Assembly: GCA_958295825.1 (NCBI GenBank) | Contig: OY282375.1 | Coordinates: 558,001-622,000 of the forward strand | Direction: 5' to 3' | DNA length: 64,000 nucleotides | From: an uncultured Candidatus Entotheonella sp. | GTDB lineage: Bacteria; Tectomicrobia; Entotheonellia; Entotheonellales; Entotheonellaceae | Shown: piece by piece, positions 52,080 through 59,283 of the stretch | How the letters are laid out: the number at the start of each line of letters is the position of its first letter | Numbering within the stretch: the stretch's first letter is position 1 | Notes under the pieces: generated by a model | Seen by the model: the letters and a program-made list of their open reading frames with translations, nothing else | Told to the model about the DNA's origin: nothing | Databases searched by the model: none | Translations under genes and position numbers: made by a program

Positions 52080-53120
52080 TCAAACCTGATAGCCGAGTTG
52101 TTCCAGGCCTGGGCGGCATGCCTCGGTAATCGCGTGCTGCTCGGCGGCGCTGAGTTGTGCGAACTTCGACGGCGTCGGCCGCGGGATCGTGACTACCTCG
52201 CGCACCCACGCGTCGTCTTCCAGTTGCGGGGCGATGAAGCGGATGAGCCGCCGGATCTGTCCCTCGGGATCCGCCTGCATGTCCTCAAACCGCAGGTTCA
52301 GCAAGCGGTCAGGCGGGAAATGGCCGAACACCCGATAGCCTGTTTCGATCATGCCGTTCCAGAAGGCCGCAAAGTCTGGCAGCGTCAGCTCGTCGAAGGG
52401 CAGTTGCTCCAGGCTTGTAAATACCCACGCCAAGCGCCCCAGGTAGGCGGTGAGCCGGTCCTGGCGATCCATCCTGGCAACCATTTTCTCGAGGCTGATG
52501 CCCCACGTCCGATACTTTCGCGCCATGGCGAGCATGGTGCGGAAGAGAGGGTGGCGACTCATCGACAGGGTCGTCTCTCGCCCGTCCCGGTATACGTGGA
52601 CAACCCGCGCCTCGGGAAAATGACGCAGCAGTCGGGACGCGAACAGCAGGGAGCCGCCACCGCGTTCGACCCAGACTTTGCCGCCGAAGCGTGCACCCAG
52701 CCAGGCGAATAGAACCCGATAATGGTCGGCGGGCGGCTGCTTCGGTTGCCCCCGTACGACCGGTTCGAGTTCGTCGAACAGCTCCTCGTAGCGATCGGTG
52801 AGGTGCGGCAATGTGACGGCCAGAATCGGCGGCAGGTTGAGTCGCGTGAACCGCGTATTCGGATCATCGACCGGATAGAGCAGCTCGCTGAACGATTCCC
52901 CTTTCGCAATGACGCTCATGAGCTTCCCTGGCTGGTTGTAGAGGCGCCACATCCAATCGCCGGTCGCCCGCCGACGGGCGAATATGGTCAAGCCAAGGGA
53001 CGAGAAAAACTCGGAGATGCTGAGGACATCGGGGTGCCGATTCAGAATGTCCGACACCATCGTCGAGCCGCACCGTCCGGTGCTCAGGACGAATACGGGT
53101 GGGATGGCCATGGCGGGCAT
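52080..53120 (-). CDS. Sulfotransferase family protein
   Basis: A protein of 346 residues. VFVLSTGRCGSTMVSDILNR (residues ~9-28) is the PAPS 5'-phosphosulfate-binding loop. The downstream FPEARVVHVYRDGRETTLSM is the 3'-phosphate-binding motif with RDGR. Known members transfer sulfate from PAPS to sugars, lipids, peptides or phenolics; the acceptor is unknown. The ATG at 53120 directly follows the MpaB-like gene's TAA, and AAGGAG overlaps that stop, so the two are translationally coupled. It is the last gene of the TPR/MpaB/sulfotransferase operon. Confidence 0.85.
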   Translation of the reverse strand: MPAMAIPPVFVLSTGRCGSTMVSDILNRHPDVLSISEFFSSLGLTIFARRRATGDWMWRLYNQPGKLMSVIAKGESFSELLYPVDDPNTRFTRLNLPPILAVTLPHLTDRYEELFDELEPVVRGQPKQPPADHYRVLFAWLGARFGGKVWVERGGGSLLFASRLLRHFPEARVVHVYRDGRETTLSMSRHPLFRTMLAMARKYRTWGISLEKMVARMDRQDRLTAYLGRLAWVFTSLEQLPFDELTLPDFAAFWNGMIETGYRVFGHFPPDRLLNLRFEDMQADPEGQIRRLIRFIAPQLEDDAWVREVVTIPRPTPSKFAQLSAAEQHAITEACRPGLEQLGYQV

Positions 53121-54332
53121 TTACCACTCCTTGCTCTGGTCTGAGGACAAGTGATCGGGTAATCGGTAGCTGATACCGCGGTTTTCCGGCGCCGATATTT
53201 CGAGCAGGGTCAGAAACTTCTGCGCCGTGTCGTTCAGGGTCGGATCCCAGCGGCCAAGCATTCTCCCCATGCGGCGTTTGCACCTCAGCCACGCCAGAAG
53301 CCCGGTCGTCCATTGTCTGGGAAATTCGAGCTGGTCGGCGAGCTCGTCGCCGATGAGCGCGCGCGAGATGCGATACGCATAACGCACGATCACCCGCCGT
53401 TCGACCGGATCGGTAATGTTGACCACCAGCGGCGCTACATTGACCACCCCGTTCGCCATGGCGACCGACTCGATAGCGGGGCGCGGCTCGCAGAGGCAGC
53501 CGATGCGGTACAGTTCACGGGCGTCGGCTTCGCCGTGAAACAATATCGTCTCGGGCACGCCGAGCAGCCACGCGGTGTAACGCCAGATGTGCATGAAGCT
53601 GGTACGTGCCTCGGCGTCCGGGTGGGCGCCGAGGCGCATTGTCGCCTGCAGCAATTGCGCGGAGAAACCAGCCGACGCCAGCGCGATATGCGCGGCGCTC
53701 ATCGGCATGCCGTAAGTGGCCGCATCCCACTCGTCGGAGAGGCTCAGCATCCGCCTGATCTGGGCGTGCACAAGGCGGATGCGGACGGACAGTTTCCAGC
53801 CTTCGCCCTGCCGATCAAGACCCCCCGGCATCATGATCTCGGTCAGGTGCAGGATGTTTCGCTGCAGGCGCCGGACTCCGTAGTCCCAGAGCCGGCCGGT
53901 CAGAAAAAAGGACCTGCTGATTAGCGTGGAGAAGCCACGGACGATGACATCTCCGAGGAAGGCGAGGAGAAACAGATCCGAATCGTTATGAAATGCAAGG
54001 CAGCCGGCATTCACTGCCGCCGGATTGAACCAGGAGGGCGGGGTTCCAATCTGGTCAAAGAAGTCCCTCAACGCCTGTGGGCCGTCGGCCAGGACCTTCG
54101 CATCCTGCGCCATGCCAGCCAGGATGAACCGATGCCTATCATCCTGGTCGAGCTGGGCCAACGCTTCAATAACGGCATCGGCCAGCGGATCGCTAAGGGT
54201 CGTGTGTTCGACATACTTGGCGGCGAGTTCCGGATTGATCACCGACGCCTTGTCGTAGCCGATCTGATAGACTGGAGGGATACGCATATCCAATCTCCGA
54301 TCGATAGCCAGTGGGGGGTCATGTCCCGTCAT
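53121..54332 (-). CDS. MpaB-family oxygenase (DUF2236-like)
   Basis: A protein of 403 residues. SVRIRLVHAQIRRMLSLSDE, WDAATYGMPMSAAHIALASA and FMHIWRYTAWLLGVPE contain the RxxRLxHAxxR, WDxxxxGxPxxxxH and HxWRxxxxxLG histidine-bearing signatures. These belong to the MpaB/rubber-oxygenase-like (DUF2236) family, whose histidines bind haem. Such enzymes cleave double bonds oxidatively; the substrate here is unknown. The ATG at 54332 overlaps the TPR gene stop (ATGA) and has AAGGAG five bases upstream, so the longer start is preferred over 54287. Confidence 0.8.
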   Translation of the reverse strand: MTGHDPPLAIDRRLDMRIPPVYQIGYDKASVINPELAAKYVEHTTLSDPLADAVIEALAQLDQDDRHRFILAGMAQDAKVLADGPQALRDFFDQIGTPPSWFNPAAVNAGCLAFHNDSDLFLLAFLGDVIVRGFSTLISRSFFLTGRLWDYGVRRLQRNILHLTEIMMPGGLDRQGEGWKLSVRIRLVHAQIRRMLSLSDEWDAATYGMPMSAAHIALASAGFSAQLLQATMRLGAHPDAEARTSFMHIWRYTAWLLGVPETILFHGEADARELYRIGCLCEPRPAIESVAMANGVVNVAPLVVNITDPVERRVIVRYAYRISRALIGDELADQLEFPRQWTTGLLAWLRCKRRMGRMLGRWDPTLNDTAQKFLTLLEISAPENRGISYRLPDHLSSDQSKEW

Positions 54333-55903
54333 AGCGTCTCCTTAGCTCCCGGGACCTGCGCTAGCGGCTTGATCCAGGCCGTTCGGTAGTCCTGCGGGGT
54401 GATGGCTTTTTCGAGGAGGGCGATGGTGTCGATGACGAGGGAACGTTGCGGCTCGCTCAACTCGTGGCTGACCTCGTGGAGAATGTTGCGGACGATATTC
54501 CAGTTCTCGGTCAGCTTGAAGGACCTGACGTCAGCCTCCAGAGCCTCGACGAGCGTGGTGCATTGGCGCCGCAGGCCGGCGGGGTTCTTGCCGTCGCAGG
54601 TTTGGGCGAAAATGACGATGGCGGTCAGCCATATCTTGCCGCCCCAACCGGCCCATTGGATGCCGCGGCCGGCGGCTTGCCCGGCAGCCTGCCACTGCCG
54701 GGCGGCGAGGCGGGCAAAGGCCAGCGCGAGGTGATTGCTGACGTGCCCGGAGTAGCGTTCAATGGCGCCCTGAGCTTTCTTGACGGCGTCGTCGAAGCGC
54801 CGTAACTGCACCAGAACACGGCTTTCGGCGGCCAGAAGATGGGCGTGGAATTTGACGGGGATGTTTGCCAGCCCAGCCTCGTAGGCGTCAAGGGCTTGGT
54901 GCAGCGCCTTGTGTGCCTCTTCCGTTGAGGTGGTTTGGCTGGCTCGCCGTTGGTAGAGCGCGCCGCGCAGCCGGTAAATGTTGTAATCCTTGCGGTTCTT
55001 GCTCTGCACGGTGGCCAGGTCGCGGATTACCAAATCTTCGTCCTCGGGCAGGCCGCGGCGGAAATATGCCTCGGCGCGGCTGACGAAGCATCCGACGTCC
55101 GCCGGGTTGCGATTTAATCCTTCGGTGGCGAGTTCGATCGCATTCTCATAATTGCCGGTACGCGTTTCGAGGTCGAGGAGTTGGTAACGCACGGCGCTGT
55201 TGTAGGGATTCAGTTCCAGAGCTTCCCCCAACGTCTGCTTGGCGGTCTGCGGTTCCATCTCGCTCTGCACGGCACCCAGCGCCAGGAGGTCTTCTTGTCG
55301 CCGTTCACCCCGCGCCTTGATCATCTGCAGCAGGTGCGCCTCGGCGTCGGCATGGCGACCCAAGGCTTGTTCGCACTGAGCCACCAGGGACAACTGCGTG
55401 ACGTTATCCTCTGTGAGGCCGGCCAACAGGTGGGGTAGGGCTTCGGGGTAACGCTTGGCGCCGTGCAGCGCCTCACCCAGCGTCCAGCGTCCGGCGCGGT
55501 GCTCGGGGTGCTGCGCCACGGCGCTTTGCAGTGCCTTGACGGCATCCTCGGGACGGCGTTGCCATAGCAGGATTTTGCCGGGCAGCAGCCATTCGTAGTG
55601 CGCCAGCGTCTCCTGCAGCGCAGACACCGCCTGGCTGTTTTGCGAGGCTTTCTCGGTGACCCGTACCAGCCGGTTATCCGTGCCTCTCCACTGCTCTTGG
55701 GCCGCTTGCCGCTCGCTCAGCAGCAGTTTTTCCAGGTATTGAGTGCGGTAGAGCAATACCCCCACCAGTGCTACGACCAGTAAGGCCGACAGGGTGAAGG
55801 GGGCTACGGAAGGGACGATGTACGTGAGAGGGTCGCTGCCCAACGCACTGGCAAGCGTGACCAAGGCTGTCAGGAACAACAGGATGAATTGAAGCCGCCG
55901 CAT
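54329..55903 (-). CDS. Membrane-anchored TPR protein
   Basis: A protein of 524 residues. Two N-terminal transmembrane helices (residues ~5-20 and ~33-50) are followed by a short coiled coil and at least eight tetratricopeptide-like units from about residue 115 to 400. Examples are ALQSAVAQHPEHRAGRWTLG, QTLGEALELNPYNSAVRYQL and AIELATEGLNRNPADVGCFV. The C-terminal ~100 residues are helical without a known motif. The repeats are diverged, unlike the near-identical TPRs at 9.3-11 kb. It is first in the operon with the MpaB-like and sulfotransferase genes, possibly as a scaffold for them at the membrane. Confidence 0.83.
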   Translation of the reverse strand: MRRLQFILLFLTALVTLASALGSDPLTYIVPSVAPFTLSALLVVALVGVLLYRTQYLEKLLLSERQAAQEQWRGTDNRLVRVTEKASQNSQAVSALQETLAHYEWLLPGKILLWQRRPEDAVKALQSAVAQHPEHRAGRWTLGEALHGAKRYPEALPHLLAGLTEDNVTQLSLVAQCEQALGRHADAEAHLLQMIKARGERRQEDLLALGAVQSEMEPQTAKQTLGEALELNPYNSAVRYQLLDLETRTGNYENAIELATEGLNRNPADVGCFVSRAEAYFRRGLPEDEDLVIRDLATVQSKNRKDYNIYRLRGALYQRRASQTTSTEEAHKALHQALDAYEAGLANIPVKFHAHLLAAESRVLVQLRRFDDAVKKAQGAIERYSGHVSNHLALAFARLAARQWQAAGQAAGRGIQWAGWGGKIWLTAIVIFAQTCDGKNPAGLRRQCTTLVEALEADVRSFKLTENWNIVRNILHEVSHELSEPQRSLVIDTIALLEKAITPQDYRTAWIKPLAQVPGAKETL

Positions 55904-56154
55904 GATCCGCCTTATTTAGGACTTGCGTCCCCAATTGCCTATTCACGAATTGTCAAGAAAAACGTTTGGTTATTCTATCACACCGTTGGGCAGGTTCATA
56001 CCACCCGGGCGGTCCATACCCTCGGCCGCAAGGTTGCTTTTTCTTTCCCTCGTGGGCGATTTTGATATATGGTGACGACAACGCAGCCACCCTGTCGCGG
56101 TGAGGGGTGAGGCTGGCGAGTAGTGGCGTTTTACCCAACAGGAAGGAGCTTTGC

Positions 56155-57225
56155 ATGAGGCACATGGATATTCGACGCATTGGACGGACTTGGGGCCTGC
56201 TCATTGCAGTCGGCCTTGCAGTCGGCGCCACGGCCATGGCTCAGGACGCCATGCCGACGGGTGAGCCCGGCTTCCTGGTTGACGGGGCCGAGCTGGAAAT
56301 GCTGGTGAACGGTAAAGACCACGGCATCGTATTCACCGAAGGCGCCGCCGTGAGTTGCGACGGCATGGTGTATTTCAGCGACATCACGTTCACCGCAGGC
56401 TCGAAGACGGCGCGCGGTGGGCTGCTTGCCGGGGTGATCTGGAAGTACGACCCGGGCACCGGGGACCTGAGCGTATATCGCTCTCCCAGCGGCATGTCCA
56501 ACGGCATCAAATTCGACGCCAACTGCGACATGATAAATGCGGAAGGCGCCGACTACGGCGGTCGCCGCATTATCCGCACCAGCATGAAGACGGGCGTGGC
56601 TGAAGTCATCGCCGGGTTGTTCCGCGGCCAGCCGTTCAACGCCCCCAACGACATCAGCATCGACGAGCAGGGCCGCATTTACTTCAGCGACCCGCGTTAT
56701 CTCGGCCACGAGCCGGTCATGCAGGCCACCATGGCCGTCTATCGCATCGACACCGACGGCTCGGTGTCCCGCGTGGTCACCGACGCCGGCAAGCCTAACG
56801 GCGTGGCGGTATCGCCGGATCAGAAATCACTCTACGTGGTCAGCAACGACAATGGCGCTCTGGACCTTTTCCGGCTCGATGAGGGCGAGGGCAGCGTGAA
56901 GGGCCGCATGGCGTTGATGGCCTATGACCTGGCGGAAGACGGCAGCGCCAAATTCCGCCAGATGCTCGTCGATTACGCCCCCGAGGACGGCCCCGACGGC
57001 CTGGTCATGGACACCGAGGGCAACCTGTGGGTAGCGGTGCGCGACACCACCCGGCCGGGCATCTACGCCTACGACCCGGACGGCGTGGAGAAAGCCTACA
57101 TCCCGACGCCGGTTCCCACCAACGTCGGCTTTGGCCGCGGTGAGAACAGCAATGTTCTCTACATCACCGCCGCCAACAACCTCTACCGTATTACCGTCGG
57201 CAAGACCGGCTATCACCTGCCGTAA
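56155..57225 (+). CDS. Secreted SMP-30/gluconolactonase/LRE-like beta-propeller protein
   Basis: A protein of 356 residues. An N-terminal signal peptide (RTWGLLIAVGLAVGATAMAQ) directs export. The mature part has the propeller repeats of SMP-30-like enzymes: GMVYFSDITFTAGSKTARGG, NGIKFDANCDMINAEGA, PNDISIDEQGRIYFSDPRYL, GVAVSPDQKSLYVVSNDN and DGLVMDTEGNLWVAVRDTTR. The acidic and asparagine residues that bind divalent metal in the family are in these repeats. It likely hydrolyses a sugar lactone or related ester in the periplasm. AAGGAG is six bases before the ATG. It is followed by a strong terminator. Confidence 0.88.
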   Translation: MRHMDIRRIGRTWGLLIAVGLAVGATAMAQDAMPTGEPGFLVDGAELEMLVNGKDHGIVFTEGAAVSCDGMVYFSDITFTAGSKTARGGLLAGVIWKYDPGTGDLSVYRSPSGMSNGIKFDANCDMINAEGADYGGRRIIRTSMKTGVAEVIAGLFRGQPFNAPNDISIDEQGRIYFSDPRYLGHEPVMQATMAVYRIDTDGSVSRVVTDAGKPNGVAVSPDQKSLYVVSNDNGALDLFRLDEGEGSVKGRMALMAYDLAEDGSAKFRQMLVDYAPEDGPDGLVMDTEGNLWVAVRDTTRPGIYAYDPDGVEKAYIPTPVPTNVGFGRGENSNVLYITAANNLYRITVGKTGYHLP

Positions 57226-57256
57226 GCGACGACCGGCAAGCCGTTACGGCGCCCTG

Positions 57257-57298
57257 CTGCCACGATGCCCGCTCGCCGGGGATCGTGGCAGTTTTTTT
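57257..57298 (+). terminator. Rho-independent terminator after the SMP-30-like gene
   Basis: The 10-bp perfect stem ctgccacgat / atcgtggcag closes a GC-rich loop and is followed by seven T (57292-57298). It lies 31 bp after the stop codon and 39 bp before the riboflavin synthase start, separating the two transcription units. Confidence 0.9.
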
Positions 57299-57336
57299 GT
57301 ATCCCCATCGTGCCGGGCGCCAGAGGAGGAAGCGGG

Positions 57337-57936
57337 ATGTTCAGCGGCATTGTGGAAGAAACCGGCACGGTCACGCACCTCGACGTGCGCCCCGGCGGCG
57401 CCACTTGCACGGTGCGGGCGCAGGTCGTGCTGGATGACGTCAAGATCGGCGATTCGATTGCCGTCAACGGCGCCTGCCTGACCGTGGTGCGGTTCGACGC
57501 CACCAGCTTTACGGTGGAATTGGCCCCCGAAACCCTGCGCAAGACAGCCCTCGGAGAGGTGCGCAACGGCGACGACGTGAACCTCGAGCGTTCTCTGGCG
57601 GCCAACGGCCGCATCGGCGGCCACATCGTGCAGGGGCACGTCGACGCCGCCGCGGAGATTGTCGCCATGCAGCCGGACGGCGAGGGCGTGCTGGCGACGT
57701 TCCGGGCGCCGGAGTCCCTGCTGCCCTACATCGTCTCCAAGGGCTACGTGGCCGTTGACGGCATGAGCCTGACGGTCGTCGATACCGGCCCGGATTGGTT
57801 CAGCATCTCGTTTATCTCGCATACCCGGGCGGTGACCAACGTGCGTCACTACGCGCCCGGGCGCCGTGTGAATCTCGAGGTCGACGTGCTGGGGAAATAC
57901 GTTGAAAAACTCCTGGCGCACCGGAGCGGGAGTTGA
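57337..57936 (+). CDS. ribE: Riboflavin synthase alpha chain
   Basis: A protein of 199 residues, the normal length. It begins MFSGIVEETGTVTHLDVRPG. The first lumazine-binding half has SIAVNGACLTVVRFDATSFT and VNLERSLAANGRIGGHIVQG; the second half repeats the pattern with GYVAVDGMSLTVVDTGPDWF and VNLEVDVLGKYVEKLL. It catalyses dismutation of two dimethylribityllumazine molecules to riboflavin. AGGAGG lies upstream of the ATG. No FMN riboswitch is visible in the short gap after the terminator. Its stop overlaps the start of the following gene (TGATG), so that gene is translationally coupled. Confidence 0.95.
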   Translation: MFSGIVEETGTVTHLDVRPGGATCTVRAQVVLDDVKIGDSIAVNGACLTVVRFDATSFTVELAPETLRKTALGEVRNGDDVNLERSLAANGRIGGHIVQGHVDAAAEIVAMQPDGEGVLATFRAPESLLPYIVSKGYVAVDGMSLTVVDTGPDWFSISFISHTRAVTNVRHYAPGRRVNLEVDVLGKYVEKLLAHRSGS

Positions 57937-59108
57937 TGAAGGGGAGAGTTGTGGATTGGGCTAAACGTTTCTTGTGGTTTCCATTGGCTGTTGTCCTGCT
58001 GCTGGCCGGCCCGCTCGCGGCCGAGGAACCGACGTCCCTGACAGCGGTTCTGCCCGCCGGCGAGGTTACCACGATTGGCTGCTTATCACCGTATGGCGCG
58101 CGCCAGAGCGTGCCGGACTGGCCGCCGGACGGCATCTTCCACTACCGGCTCTACCTGCCGAGTGACTACCACGACCACCCCACTCGTCAGTACCCGCTCA
58201 TGTTCATTGCTTCACCCGCCGGCGAGGCGCGTATGGGTCAGATGGCCGAACGCCTGAAACGGGACCGTTGGGTGGTGGCGATGCTGGCCGAGTCGCGTAA
58301 CCGCTCCGTGCTGTGGCATCCCAATTTCGTAGCGGCTTACATCGACGTGCTGAAGCGCGTACGGGTGCACCCGGAGATGCTGTTTTGCACCGGCTTTTCC
58401 GGCGGCGCGCGGGTGTGCAGCCACTACCCGAGCATTCGCCCCGGTTTTCAGGGCCTGATCCTGCAAGGGGCCGGCTATTCCGGACGCGCCTGGGTGCTGA
58501 CGCGCAGCAACTCCCGCGTCACGGTGTACGGCCTCTTTGGCGCCCGCGACCCGAATCGCCGCGAGGCGCACCGCATCCGCCGCGGCCTGCCGTTACATAC
58601 CCGCAGCCTGGTGGAAATCTGGGACGGCGGGCACGAATGGGCGCCGGCGCCGGCGTTTGAGCGGGCGCTCGATTGGGCCGAGGATAAGACCCTGCTGGAA
58701 GCCGAGTACGACGCCGGCCGCGCCGACGTGTATACGTGGTATTTCCTCAACAAGTTGGCGCGCTTTGAAAGGGCGACGAGCGACGGCGAGCGCTACGTGC
58801 TGCGCCGCCTGTTGAAGACGCTCCCGGCGCGCTGGCGCCTGGCGCTTGACGACCCCACCCGCGAACGCTTTCAAGCCGTCGATGCCGCCCTGCGGACGTT
58901 CTCCGAGGACGACGCCCTGCAGCGCGAGATCGCGGCGCACGACGCCTTCGACAAGGCGTTGCGCACCGACGAGGCGCAGCGGGTCGGCGACCTATCCGAG
59001 ATCATTCAGCAGTACGGGGAAATCATCGAACGCTACCCCAACACCCAGTTCGGCCAGCGCGCCTTGATACGGCAGCAATCGGTGCGCTGGGAAACGGGCA
59101 TGCCATAG
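57936..59108 (+). CDS. Exported alpha/beta-hydrolase-like protein
   Basis: A protein of 390 residues. A signal peptide (residues ~8-29, WFPLAVVLLLAGPLAAEE) is followed by an alpha/beta-hydrolase fold. FHYRLYLPSDYHDHPTRQYP is the first strand region, MLFCTGFSGGARVCSHYP contains the GxSGG nucleophile elbow near 148, and VEIWDGGHEWAPAP the C-terminal histidine near 230. After residue ~245 comes a helical extension without a known motif. An esterase or depolymerase activity is likely; the substrate is unknown. It is translationally coupled to ribE with no obvious metabolic link. Confidence 0.75.
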   Translation: MKGRVVDWAKRFLWFPLAVVLLLAGPLAAEEPTSLTAVLPAGEVTTIGCLSPYGARQSVPDWPPDGIFHYRLYLPSDYHDHPTRQYPLMFIASPAGEARMGQMAERLKRDRWVVAMLAESRNRSVLWHPNFVAAYIDVLKRVRVHPEMLFCTGFSGGARVCSHYPSIRPGFQGLILQGAGYSGRAWVLTRSNSRVTVYGLFGARDPNRREAHRIRRGLPLHTRSLVEIWDGGHEWAPAPAFERALDWAEDKTLLEAEYDAGRADVYTWYFLNKLARFERATSDGERYVLRRLLKTLPARWRLALDDPTRERFQAVDAALRTFSEDDALQREIAAHDAFDKALRTDEAQRVGDLSEIIQQYGEIIERYPNTQFGQRALIRQQSVRWETGMP

Positions 59109-59283
59109 CTGTTCGTCTCAAACTATTGGATGCGGGCAGGCCGTAGAGCAGCGGCTGCCCGGTCCACAATTCCACGCCTACACCTCCCTCCTTGGGCAAG
59201 TGTTTACAACGTCATCAACGTGTACCTCCACAAAGAGGGACGAACAGAACGCCGTCATGATTGCATCGGGAGCGAAATAATCC

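Noticed and set aside
57299..57336. FMN riboswitch before riboflavin synthase
   Set aside because: Only 38 bp lie between the terminator and the gene, and the conserved riboswitch core is absent.
59132..59163. Hairpin cgggcag...ctgcccg after the hydrolase gene
   Set aside because: The stem is only 7 bp with a long loop and no T-run follows, so a terminator call is not supported.
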